34,115 nucleotides of DNA from an uncultured Opitutia bacterium. GTDB lineage: Bacteria; Verrucomicrobiota; Verrucomicrobiia; Opitutales; Opitutaceae. The position numbers and the translations under genes are program-made. Location of the stretch: contig CAIPZZ010000205.1 of assembly GCA_903869665.1 (NCBI GenBank), forward strand, positions 1-34,115. The letters run 5' to 3'. Below, piece after piece: positions 1 to 7,886 of the stretch; positions within the stretch are counted from its first letter, which is position 1; each line of letters opens with the position of its first letter. The notes beneath the pieces were generated by a model. The model was not told the DNA's origin. It did not search any database and saw nothing but the letters and a program-made list of their open reading frames with translations.

Positions 1-120
1 GGGAGTGGCCGCAGGCGCGGCGGCCGGAGTCGGCGCGGCCGGCTGGGCGGAGAGAGAGAGGGCAAAAGCGGCGGCGAGCAGGACGGTGGTGAGGCGGCGA
101 GAAGCGGAGTGCGGAGGCAT
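1..120 (-). CDS. N-terminus of an exported protein (partial)
   Basis: Reading leftward from an ATG at 120, forty codons run off the window edge. The visible part has a basic N-terminus (SRR), a hydrophobic stretch (TVLLAAAFALSLS) and an AQ signal-peptidase-like site, followed by an Ala/Pro-rich linker. This is a clear Sec signal peptide. Nothing of the mature domain is visible, so no function is given. It lies downstream of the reductase, porin and cytochrome genes on the same strand and could be another periplasmic part of that locus, but 258 bases separate it from the reductase. Codon use is like its neighbours. Confidence 0.6.
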   Translation of the reverse strand, partial: MPPHSASRRLTTVLLAAAFALSLSAQPAAPTPAAAPAATP

Positions 121-339
121 GGCGGGGAGGGATATGGGAGGGACGCGGAGACGCGGGGAGGGGGAGACAGGGAGAACGAGCGGAGTTTGGGCAGGGAGCG
201 GGCGGGCGCGAGGGAAAGATTTTTTTGGGGCGGCGGCTGGTGAGGGCAAACGAGCCTGCAGTTTCCGCCTCTTTACAGGGGAGGATTCCACAGGGGGCGT
301 TGGCGGGCTGTGTGGGGGAGGCCGCACGCGCCAACTGGC

Positions 340-359
340 CCGTGTCCGGAAGGACACGG
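340..359 (-). terminator. Hairpin after the reductase gene; also matches the LexA-box pattern
   Basis: A perfect 8-bp inverted repeat, CCGTGTCC / GGACACGG, with a GGAA loop, begins about 20 bases past the stop of the reductase gene in its direction of transcription. No T-run follows on that strand, so it is a poor rho-independent terminator. The core also reads TGTCC-N4-GGACA (343-356), the same pattern as the putative LexA operator at 25086-25099, so it may instead be a protein-binding site upstream of the gene starting at 120. Apart from this hairpin, bases 121-378 show no feature I can support. Confidence 0.35.
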
Positions 360-378
360 CCTAGAGCCGGGGACGCGG

Positions 379-1638
379 TCAGGCGTCGAGCACGAGGTCG
401 CCCGCCGGGAGAGCGACGCAGGCAAGGCAGGTGCCGGGCTCGGGTTTGCTGCCGGGCTCCTGGGGATAGCTTACCTGGCCGCTGCGGATGGCGGTGACGC
501 AAGTGCCGCACTGGCCGGCGCAACAGCCGGAGGCGATGGCGACGCCCTGCGCGGTGGCGAACTCGAGGAGGTTGGCGGCGGCGCGATCCCACTCGACGGT
601 CTTGCCGGACTTACCGAAGGTGATTTTGGCGGCGGGCGCGGCTGAACCGGCGGCGGCGGCGGGCGGCGCGGCCTTTTTGACGCTGGCAGGGCCGAAGGCC
701 TCAAAATGCACGCGGTCGTCGGGCACGCCCCACGCGGCGAGCCCCTTGGTGACGGACTCCATCATGGGGCCGGGGCCGCACATGAAGAAATCGTAGTTAC
801 TGGAGGGCAGGAGCTGGCGGAAGAGGTCCACGCTCACACGGCCCGCGTGCTGGTAATCCACACCCAGGCGATCCTGCTCGGTGGGGTTGGAGTAGCAGAC
901 GTGGAGGCGGATGTTGTCGTGCTTGGCGGCAAGCGCGGCGACGTGCTCCCGCATGATGTGTTCGCCGCCGTGGCGCACCCCGTAGAACCACCAGATCTCG
1001 CGTTTGGAGCCGAGGGCCAGCAGCTCGTTGAGCATGCTGAGGCACGGCGTGATGCCGACGCCACCCGAGATCAGCACGACGGGAAACTCTTTGGCCGTAT
1101 CGAGGTAAAAGTGACCTCCCGGGGCCTTCACATCGAGGATGGTGCCCTCATGGATGTGGTCGTGGAAGAAATTGGAGGCGAGGCCGACGGGGTGCTCGGG
1201 CTTGGACGGCGGACAGCGCTTGATGGTGACACGGTAGTGATCCGGGTTCACAGCATCGCTGAGGCTGTAGCAGCGGATGGTCTTTTTTTTCTGGCCGGGG
1301 ATTTCCAGCTCGAAGGTCAGGTATTGGCCGGGCTTGAAAGGCGGGAGCGGCTTCTTGTCATGCGGGGCGAGGTAAAAGGAGCAGGCATCGCCGGCGTCGG
1401 GCACCTTTTTGGCGACGGAAAATTTGCGGACGCCGTTCCAAGGGGCGGAGTTTTCAGCGGCCTGGCGCTGCGTGCGGCGGGCGGCGTCCAGCCGCGTGAG
1501 CAGGAGCTCGCGGCCGACGGCGTCGGCGTGGACCTGCGAGCGGAGCAGCCGCATCTGGCCGGCCAAAAGGGCGACGAGCTGGCCGGCGACCAGAGCAACG
1601 AGGAGGGCACCACCAAGCAGGAGAATATTTTGCAACAT
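379..1638 (-). CDS. Membrane-anchored FAD/NAD(P)H oxidoreductase with C-terminal [2Fe-2S] ferredoxin domain
   Basis: A 419-residue flavin reductase of the ferredoxin-NADP+ reductase superfamily. Residues 5-27 form one hydrophobic anchor, followed by a basic, probably helical linker. The FAD-binding domain (about 65-180) carries RCYSLSD at 122-128, the R-x-Y-S flavin motif. The NAD(P)-binding domain has GGVGITP at 192-198 and CGPGPMM at 287-293. The C-terminal domain (about 337-419) is a plant-type ferredoxin with C-x4-C-x2-C at 372/377/380 and a fourth Cys at 404 or 407. The architecture resembles Hcr or the reductase parts of oxygenases and Na+-NQR subunit F. Its N-terminal anchor and position after a porin and a multiheme cytochrome (12 bases from the porin stop) suggest it feeds electrons from NAD(P)H into that chain. 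The acceptor is inferred, not seen. Confidence 0.88.
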   Translation of the reverse strand: MLQNILLLGGALLVALVAGQLVALLAGQMRLLRSQVHADAVGRELLLTRLDAARRTQRQAAENSAPWNGVRKFSVAKKVPDAGDACSFYLAPHDKKPLPPFKPGQYLTFELEIPGQKKKTIRCYSLSDAVNPDHYRVTIKRCPPSKPEHPVGLASNFFHDHIHEGTILDVKAPGGHFYLDTAKEFPVVLISGGVGITPCLSMLNELLALGSKREIWWFYGVRHGGEHIMREHVAALAAKHDNIRLHVCYSNPTEQDRLGVDYQHAGRVSVDLFRQLLPSSNYDFFMCGPGPMMESVTKGLAAWGVPDDRVHFEAFGPASVKKAAPPAAAAGSAAPAAKITFGKSGKTVEWDRAAANLLEFATAQGVAIASGCCAGQCGTCVTAIRSGQVSYPQEPGSKPEPGTCLACVALPAGDLVLDA

Positions 1639-1650
1639 AGCGGGAAAAAA

Positions 1651-3123
1651 TCAGAACTTGCGGCGCAGCTCAACGCGAACGCCGGCGAGATCGGGCAGGT
1701 GGGAGCGGAAGCCGGCGACGGCATCGGCGCGCAGGATCCAGGCGTGGTTGAGCGGAAGCTGCCAGCGGACGCCAAGGCCCCACTGGGGGCCGGGGGCGGT
1801 GCGCTCGGCGGGATTGCCAAAAGTGCCGAGGGCGGCGGCCTCGAGCACGAGCTGCTGGTGGAGATCAAACAGATACTCGACGCCAAGGGCGGCACCGGCG
1901 GTGTTGTGCCCGGTGTCGTCGAGCCGGGGAAAACCGGTGAGGCCGTCGGTCTCGAACACGATGCCGGTGTTAAGCAGCACGCCGCCGGCATTGGCCGCGC
2001 GGGCGAGCGACTGCGGGCGGTGGAAGCCGGCCCAGCCGTTGAGGTAGGGGACGAGCGTGGAGGGCAGGGAGGTGACGAGACTGTTCTCAACCAGCACCAG
2101 CACGCCGTCGGCGGTGCGCGCGCCGGCGGCGGGATTCTGGCCGAAGTTCCAGATCACGCGCACGCTGTTCGCGATGCGGTCGAAATAGCGGCGGGTGAAC
2201 GCGGCGGAGACATTGTGGTAGCCCAAGTCGCGCGACGCGCCCGTGCCTTCCACATAACCGTAGCCGAACTCCCAGTAGCCGCCCGTGGCCTCGATGAACG
2301 CAGTCGCGCCAAACACGTTTCCCTGGTGGTCGCCACGCAGCGCGGGCGTCGTCAGCTGGTCGAAGCCGGCGAAGAAGGTCACGTCCATGTTGGTGATCTG
2401 GAGCGCGGCGTTGTTACGGGCGGGAAGCGTGAAGGCGAGGCCGACGAAGGCATCCTGCATCCACACGCCGTTTTGAAAGAGCAACGGGATCAGACCGGCG
2501 GTGAAGGGAAGATCGAGGTGGTTTTCGCGCCCGGTGAATCCGGCGGCGAGACGGCCGAGGTCGCCCTCGAAGAACAGCGCGTCGGGCGTGAGGTCGAATT
2601 CGGTGTTGCTGGCGCGCGGGCGGTCGCCGCCGAACTCGGTGAAGGTGCCATGCGCGCGGTCCTCGAGCGGGGTGAAGAAGTAGTGGATGCGCTCGGTCGC
2701 AGTGAGCTTCAGGTCGAGGTCCAAGTTGAGCTTGGCGGCCGCGACCGCCTTTTCGGTCGCGCCGTTGTTATTCCACGCGACGGCGGTGCGGAGGTCGCCG
2801 TAAAAGAGGAGCTGCGGAAAGAGCAGGTTTTTCTCGCCGAGCAAATTGAGGCCGGGCTGGAACTGACCGGGGCCGTAAAGCTCGCGGCCGAGCTCAAGCA
2901 GCGGGCGGGCGGTGGGGTTGAGGTGCTTCGCGCCGTAGATGTCGAGCTGGCGCTGGAAGTCGTAAGGCTGGGTGTTGACGGGGTCCGGCGTGAAGGCGGG
3001 CTGGAACGCGCCGGCCGGCACGGGCGTGGCGCGCGGGTCCATGCGGACGGGCGCGGAGTCGGCGGCGAACGCGCGGGCGGCGGCGGCCAGCACGAGGAGC
3101 AGGAGGGGGCGGCGCGGGGTCAT
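1651..3123 (-). CDS. Outer-membrane beta-barrel (porin-like) protein
   Basis: A 490-residue exported protein: the signal peptide is residues 1-20 (LLLLVLAAAARAFA-A), and the rest is rich in alternating aromatic and polar strands (for example GYWEFGYGYVEG, VRVIWNFGQ, WGLGVRWQLPL). It ends in Lys-Phe, and a C-terminal Phe is typical of barrels recognised by BamA. No heme or metal motif is present. Its ATG lies one base after the stop of the pentaheme cytochrome, so the two are certainly co-transcribed. In known porin-cytochrome systems (MtrAB, Pcc) a barrel sheathes a multiheme cytochrome. This gene is in the right place for such a role, but I do not recognise a named family and sequence similarity to MtrB is not claimed. 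Confidence 0.72.
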   Translation of the reverse strand: MTPRRPLLLLVLAAAARAFAADSAPVRMDPRATPVPAGAFQPAFTPDPVNTQPYDFQRQLDIYGAKHLNPTARPLLELGRELYGPGQFQPGLNLLGEKNLLFPQLLFYGDLRTAVAWNNNGATEKAVAAAKLNLDLDLKLTATERIHYFFTPLEDRAHGTFTEFGGDRPRASNTEFDLTPDALFFEGDLGRLAAGFTGRENHLDLPFTAGLIPLLFQNGVWMQDAFVGLAFTLPARNNAALQITNMDVTFFAGFDQLTTPALRGDHQGNVFGATAFIEATGGYWEFGYGYVEGTGASRDLGYHNVSAAFTRRYFDRIANSVRVIWNFGQNPAAGARTADGVLVLVENSLVTSLPSTLVPYLNGWAGFHRPQSLARAANAGGVLLNTGIVFETDGLTGFPRLDDTGHNTAGAALGVEYLFDLHQQLVLEAAALGTFGNPAERTAPGPQWGLGVRWQLPLNHAWILRADAVAGFRSHLPDLAGVRVELRRKF

Positions 3124-3124
3124 G

Positions 3125-4981
3125 TCATTTAGCGGCGGGCGCGACGGTGAACTCGGCGGTGGTCTCGTGCAAGTTGACCATCCACTCGTTCATGGCCTGA
3201 TTCATCTCCGGCGTGGCGCCGATGAAGTCCATGAAATAGATCGGCTCGGCGCGGCTGCGCAGGCGGACGGAGAGGCGGTAGCGCCCGGGCGTTTTGAGCG
3301 CGGCAGCGGGGATGGTGTAGCGGGCGTCGCGCTGCGAGAGCGGCGGCAGGCTGCGGCCCTCCATGCGGACAAAAGGCGGGTGGTTAAGCACACTGGTCGG
3401 CTGGCTGGCGGGACGGATGAAGGGGAGCTGGTCAATATCGAGGTTGATCGGCAGATACATCTCCCGGTCGGTGCCCTTGACGTTGGTCGTGAGAAACTTG
3501 GTCTGGAGGTTGAAAAGCTGCCCGTCAACGGGGAGCCGGCCCTCGCGCACATCGCGCGAATGGAGGTCGGCCATGTCGCCACGGCTGTCCACATAGCCGG
3601 ACTCCCAGACGTTTTTACCGGCGGGGTCGAAGAGGGCGACGTTCAGCCAGATCTCCGGCTGCGCGCCGAGCGAACCGGAGGGGAGGTTGTGGCCGGAGTT
3701 GGTGTTTTTGAGCGTGTAGGCCACCTGCAGCGCGCGGCCGGCGACGGGGTCGGACTGGAAAAACGGGCCGTCGAGGTGCGAACCGTTGTGCATGACGGCC
3801 TCGCGGAGCTTGCGCTTATCCTCCAACATCCGCAGGTTTTCGTCCACGATCTCCCGCGCGTCGGCCCGGTCCTCGGGCACCTCCCACTCCGGGGGAAATT
3901 TGTAGGCGGACGGAGTAGCGGAGACTTTTTTCTCGAACTCACTCGTGCCCCAGCCGGCGCGGTAGTCAAACTTGAGCCACGTCTGGATGGAGAATTTTTT
4001 CGCCTGCGGGTGATGGGGGAAGATGCCCGGATGCACGATCGGGTAGCCGGGGCCGTAAAAGGCGTGGTTGTGGTGCTCGCGGCCGGCGTTGACCGGGAGG
4101 CCGCCGATGATGGCGGCCGGCGCGGTCGTGTAGCCTTCGGCGCGGCCGGGGGTTTTGCCCATGTGGCATTCCTGGCAGTTCACGCCTTGGGCGGCGGCGG
4201 GCGAGGCGCGGAATTGGTCCCAGACGACCTCGAGCTTGATGCCGGGATGCACGGCGACCTGGTGGCAGGAAACGCAGAACTCGGAGGTCTTGATGGTCTT
4301 AAACTCGAGGGCGGAGTTGTGGATCAACTGCCCGGGGCCGGGGTCCGACTCCTTGAGCTTGACGTGAAACGTGTCCTTCTGGCCGACCACCATCGCCACG
4401 CCGTCGCCGCTGAAGCCGCCACGGACCGGCTGGGTGAGGTCGCCCGGCTCGATGCGGCGCTCGCCATTGACCTTAGTGTATTGCTCCTGCACGCGGTGGC
4501 ACGTCACACAGGTGATGCCCTCGCGCGAAACCTCCGTGCGCTGCCAAATGGGCAGGTCGCGCTTCTCGCCGAGCGTCGTGCCCACGGCGGCGTGGCACCG
4601 CATGCAAAAGTAGCCGAGGGTGCCCTGCGAGAGGTCGTTGATCTTCTGCTCGAACTTGTGAAACACCGGCGAGACCGAGGCGTAGGCGTGGTTGGAGGAG
4701 CGCCACTCGTCGTAGATCTGCTTGTGGCAGGCGGCGCACTCGGACGCGCTAGGGAAGTTGCTCTTGGCGAACGCCGCGACGTGCGGATCCACGGGGTTCA
4801 CCGGCTGGGGCTTCGGCGGCGGGAGTGCGGGAGCGGCCGGGCGCGGCTGCACGGGCGGCGCCCCGCCACCGAGCAGATCGTCACCGCCGAGCAGGTCGTC
4901 CGAGCTCGGAGCTGCGGCGCGTGTCGCGGACGCGAGCAGACCCAGCAAGCCGAGGGAAAGGGCGAAAAATTGCGGCCTCAT
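3125..4981 (-). CDS. Pentaheme c-type cytochrome, cytochrome c554-like
   Basis: A 618-residue protein with a signal peptide (residues 1-24, cleavage near ATRAAA). Five CXXCH motifs start at residues 82, 126, 158, 236 and 269; further His residues after them could be distal ligands. The spacing and the CAACH...W..SNHAYA segment resemble the cytochrome c554 family. Residues beyond about 400 form a heme-free beta-rich domain (GHNLPSG, then several strands) of unknown role. Just after the signal peptide a duplicated acidic-hydrophobic motif, DDLLGGDDLLGG (28-39), precedes a Pro/Ala-rich tether (41-62). The same motif occurs in the decaheme cytochrome of the divergent operon. It is the first gene of the leftward operon and overlaps no other. 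A periplasmic electron carrier or reductase; the substrate is unknown. Confidence 0.85.
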   Translation of the reverse strand: MRPQFFALSLGLLGLLASATRAAAPSSDDLLGGDDLLGGGAPPVQPRPAAPALPPPKPQPVNPVDPHVAAFAKSNFPSASECAACHKQIYDEWRSSNHAYASVSPVFHKFEQKINDLSQGTLGYFCMRCHAAVGTTLGEKRDLPIWQRTEVSREGITCVTCHRVQEQYTKVNGERRIEPGDLTQPVRGGFSGDGVAMVVGQKDTFHVKLKESDPGPGQLIHNSALEFKTIKTSEFCVSCHQVAVHPGIKLEVVWDQFRASPAAAQGVNCQECHMGKTPGRAEGYTTAPAAIIGGLPVNAGREHHNHAFYGPGYPIVHPGIFPHHPQAKKFSIQTWLKFDYRAGWGTSEFEKKVSATPSAYKFPPEWEVPEDRADAREIVDENLRMLEDKRKLREAVMHNGSHLDGPFFQSDPVAGRALQVAYTLKNTNSGHNLPSGSLGAQPEIWLNVALFDPAGKNVWESGYVDSRGDMADLHSRDVREGRLPVDGQLFNLQTKFLTTNVKGTDREMYLPINLDIDQLPFIRPASQPTSVLNHPPFVRMEGRSLPPLSQRDARYTIPAAALKTPGRYRLSVRLRSRAEPIYFMDFIGATPEMNQAMNEWMVNLHETTAEFTVAPAAK

Positions 4982-5114
4982 GCGCGGAACACTTGCAATC
5001 AGCGGGCGTCCGCCGGCAAGCCATTTTTATTCAGGTCGAGCAGAAGAAGCGAAAAAGGCGTTGCCAGCCGCGCGTGGATTGCCCCATGCAAGGATTCGCA
5101 CAATTATCCCAACC
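4982..5114. promoter_or_regulatory. Divergent promoter region of the cytochrome operons
   Basis: These 133 bases separate the starts of two opposite cytochrome operons and must hold both promoters. Rightward, TTGCCC (5079-5084) and CAATTA (5101-5106) with a 16-base spacer are a weak sigma70-type match. This lies very close to the start codon and would give a short leader. The -35-like element overlaps a small palindrome, TTGC-N5-GCAA (5079-5091), a possible operator. Leftward, only an AT-rich patch (TGAATAAAAAT on the minus strand, near 5026-5036) stands out. No FNR- or CRP-type site was found. Confidence 0.4.
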
Positions 5115-6101
5115 ATGCCACGCCACGCACCACGGTTCCTCGTTTCCGCCCTTTTCCTCGTCCTCGGCTGCCCGGTTTTCGCGCAGCTCGATCCCGCGAA
5201 GATCACCGGCCCGGAGACGTGCACCAACTGTCACAAGCTCGAGGGCGCGGCCTGGCAGGAGATGAAGCACGCGAAGACCTTTGAGGAGCTGCACCGCCGG
5301 CCGGCGGCGCGGGAGATCGCCGGCAAGCTCGGCATCGCCAACATCAAGAACGAAAGCACCTGCGTGCAGTGCCACTACACCTCGATGGGACCGGTGGGCG
5401 CGGTCAAGGTTGTGGCCGGGGTTTCCTGCGAGCTCTGTCACGGCGCGGGGGCCGACTGGGCCAAGACCCACAATGTGAAGGAAAATCCGAACCGTATCGC
5501 CGACGCCGAGAAGCTCGGCTTCATCCCGCCCGCCAATATCTACAAGCTCGCCTCCAATTGTTACCAGTGCCACACGGTGCCGAACGAGAAGCTCGTCAAC
5601 ACCGGCGGCCATCAGGTGGGCAGCGCTCTGGAGCTGCTGGCTTGGAGCCAAGGCGAGGTGCGCCACCATTTCCTCGGTGGCAAGACCAACGCCGAGGCCA
5701 CCCCGGAGCGCAAACGTCTCCTCTTCTTGGTTGGCCGCGTCGTGGATCTGGAGTTCAGCCTGCGCGGCATCGCCAGCGCGGTGGAGCAGGGCAATTTCGT
5801 TAAAGGCATGAACGCTCGCATCAACCTCGCGAAAGCCGAGCTACAGAAGATCGCGGACAAGCTGCCCGACGGCCCCGCGAAGACCGACGTCCTCGCCGTG
5901 ATCGCCGCCGCCGTCCGACCCGCCGCCGCGGCGGACGGGACCGGACTCAAGATCACCAACAAAGACGCGGTGCTCGCCGGGGCCAAGACCATCTCCGACC
6001 TCGGCCAAAAAATGAGCTCCACCTACAAGGGCGCCGATCTGGCCGCGCTGGATCCCCTGCTGCCGACTACCGTCCAGGGCACGCCTTTCACCGCGCCCTG
6101 A
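5115..6101 (+). CDS. Tetraheme c-type cytochrome, cytochrome c554-like
   Basis: A 328-residue periplasmic protein. The ATG at 5115 gives a good signal peptide (hydrophobic LVSALFLVLGCPVFA, cleavage before QLD); upstream in-frame codons have no such sense. Four CXXCH motifs start at residues 36, 83, 105 and 149. The segment CTNCHKLEGAAW...MKH is the usual c554-type first-heme motif with a distal His candidate. After about residue 190 there is a long, heme-free, charged helical region (residues 190-328), which is unusual for c554 proteins and may mediate docking. It is the first gene of a four-gene rightward operon, 39 bases ahead of the cNMP/ferredoxin gene. Probably a soluble electron shuttle; partners are inferred from the neighbourhood. 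Confidence 0.85.
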   Translation: MPRHAPRFLVSALFLVLGCPVFAQLDPAKITGPETCTNCHKLEGAAWQEMKHAKTFEELHRRPAAREIAGKLGIANIKNESTCVQCHYTSMGPVGAVKVVAGVSCELCHGAGADWAKTHNVKENPNRIADAEKLGFIPPANIYKLASNCYQCHTVPNEKLVNTGGHQVGSALELLAWSQGEVRHHFLGGKTNAEATPERKRLLFLVGRVVDLEFSLRGIASAVEQGNFVKGMNARINLAKAELQKIADKLPDGPAKTDVLAVIAAAVRPAAAADGTGLKITNKDAVLAGAKTISDLGQKMSSTYKGADLAALDPLLPTTVQGTPFTAP

Positions 6102-6140
6102 GGGCGTCATTGCCCCCGTCCCGGCGGCACCTTTTCACTC

Positions 6141-7886
6141 ATGGCCGAGCCTATCGCGACCGTCTCGCGCCCACAGCGTTGGGACGTGCCCTTTGACGAG
6201 CGGATGGACGCCGCGGCGGTCGATCGGATTCTCGGCATCGCACCCTTTAGCCGCATTGACGCGGCGGAGTTTCCCCGCAGCACACCGCTGCGCGACATTC
6301 TGCTCAATGACACGAGCCTGCGCTCGTTCCGCAAGGGCGAGGTGATCGTGCGCGAGGGCGACTACGGCAACTCGGCTTTCTTCATCATCAGCGGTGCCGT
6401 GAAGGTCACGCTCGGCAAGGACGCCATCCCGGCCGTCCTGCTCGGCCGCCGCGAGACCCGCCAGAAAGGCTGGTTCGAGACCGTCGCCCAGCTCTGGCGC
6501 AACCCGGAGTATCCCGAGGTGCGCGACACTGCGCGCTATGCCGCGGCGCGCGCGCCCAAAGCGCGGGGTGAGACCACGGCCACCTTCGGCCGCCAAGCCA
6601 GCGCGGCGGCCCAGAATGCCGTCTTCCTCTCCGACGTCCCGGCCGTGTTGAAAGGCGGCACGGCCACGCTCGGCGCCGGTCTCTTCTTCGGCGAGATCGC
6701 CGCCCTCGGCCGCTCGCCCCGCACCGCCACCATCTTTGCCGACGAGCCGAGCGAGCTGCTCGAGATCCGCTGGCAAGGCCTGCGCGAGCTCCGGCTGCGC
6801 GCGCCCGAGATCAAGCGGTTCATTGACGCCAATTACCGCAAATACTCCCTCGAGAACCACCTCCGCGAAACCGAGTATTTCAAGGATCTGCCCCCCGAGG
6901 AGCTCCGCCTGGTCGCGGACCAGACCCGCTTCGAGACCTATGGGGCCTTCGACTGGCACACCGACTACAAGAAACACCGCGACACCGACCCCGTCGAGCG
7001 CCTCCGCGGCGAGCCCGTCATCGCCGAGGAGGGCCAATATGCCAACGGCCTCATCCTGATCCGCGCCGGGTTCGCTCGCCTGAGTCAGAAATACAACCAT
7101 GGTGAGCGCACCGTCAGCTACCTCGCCCGCGGACAAATGTTTGGCTTCGCCGAGCTCGCGCACAACTGGCGCGCCAAAGAGAGCGTCCCCTTCCGCAACA
7201 CCCTCCGCGCGCTGGGTTATGTGGACGTGCTGGTGATCCCCAGCCATGTCGTCGAGCGGCACATCCTGCCCCGAATTCCGCCCGCCGACCTGCCGACGGT
7301 CCTACCCGCCACCACCGAGGCCGATTCCCCGCTGACCCAGACACCGGGCCGGCTCCCCACTGACTTCGTCGAGTTTTTGGTGGACAACCGCTTCATCAAC
7401 GGTCGCGCCGCGATGCTGATTGACCTCGACCGCTGCACCCGGTGCGACGACTGCGTCCGCGCGTGTGCCGCCGGTCACGAGCACAATCCCCGTTTCGTCC
7501 GCCACGGCCAGCAGCTCGGCTCGCACCTCGTCGCCACCGCCTGCATGCACTGCCTTGATCCGGTCTGCATGATCGGCTGCCCCACCGGGGCCATCTCGCG
7601 CGACGCCGCCGGCGGTCAGGTCGTCATCAACGATACCACCTGCATCGGCTGCGCCACCTGCGCCAATAGCTGCCCCTACCACAACATCCAGATGGTCGAG
7701 CTGCGCAATGCGCACGGTGACCTGCTCCTCGACCGGGAAAACCGGCCCGTGACCAAGGCCGCCAAGTGCGATCTCTGCCTCGAGCAGCCCGCCGGCCCCG
7801 CGTGTGTCCGCGCCTGCCCGCATGACGCACTCGCCCGCCTCAACATCCGCGACACCGACACCCTCGCCGCATGGCTGCAACGCTGA
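6141..7886 (+). CDS. Cyclic-nucleotide-binding-type domains fused to a four-[4Fe-4S] ferredoxin
   Basis: A 581-residue protein without signal peptide or membrane segment, hence cytoplasmic. The first cNMP-binding (Crp-like) domain spans about 58-230, with REGDYGNSAFFIISGAVKV and, after a 75-residue insertion, FFGEIAALGRSPRTATI (182-198). That is a canonical phosphate-binding cassette with Gly-Glu and Arg-Thr. A second, more degenerate cNMP-type domain covers about 245-375. Residues 425-575 carry sixteen Cys in four groups (432/435/438/442, 468/471/476/480, 501/504/507/511, 543/546/555/559), as in HybA, NrfC and DmsB electron-transfer subunits, so four cubane clusters are expected. No DNA-binding helix-turn-helix follows the sensor domains. 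Its stop overlaps the cytochrome b start by 16 bases. Likely the cytoplasmic electron-transfer subunit of a membrane complex, possibly ligand-gated. Confidence 0.87.
   Translation: MAEPIATVSRPQRWDVPFDERMDAAAVDRILGIAPFSRIDAAEFPRSTPLRDILLNDTSLRSFRKGEVIVREGDYGNSAFFIISGAVKVTLGKDAIPAVLLGRRETRQKGWFETVAQLWRNPEYPEVRDTARYAAARAPKARGETTATFGRQASAAAQNAVFLSDVPAVLKGGTATLGAGLFFGEIAALGRSPRTATIFADEPSELLEIRWQGLRELRLRAPEIKRFIDANYRKYSLENHLRETEYFKDLPPEELRLVADQTRFETYGAFDWHTDYKKHRDTDPVERLRGEPVIAEEGQYANGLILIRAGFARLSQKYNHGERTVSYLARGQMFGFAELAHNWRAKESVPFRNTLRALGYVDVLVIPSHVVERHILPRIPPADLPTVLPATTEADSPLTQTPGRLPTDFVEFLVDNRFINGRAAMLIDLDRCTRCDDCVRACAAGHEHNPRFVRHGQQLGSHLVATACMHCLDPVCMIGCPTGAISRDAAGGQVVINDTTCIGCATCANSCPYHNIQMVELRNAHGDLLLDRENRPVTKAAKCDLCLEQPAGPACVRACPHDALARLNIRDTDTLAAWLQR

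Noticed and set aside
706-3132. 808-codon open frame on the plus strand
   Set aside because: It is antisense to the reductase and porin genes. High-GC codon bias leaves the opposite frame open, and its translation is Gly/Val/Glu-rich without domain motifs.
4982-5114. FNR/CRP-type operator expected before respiratory cytochromes
   Set aside because: No TTGAT-N4-ATCAA or TGTGA-N6-TCACA pattern was found; only a small TTGC-N5-GCAA palindrome, mentioned as weak.
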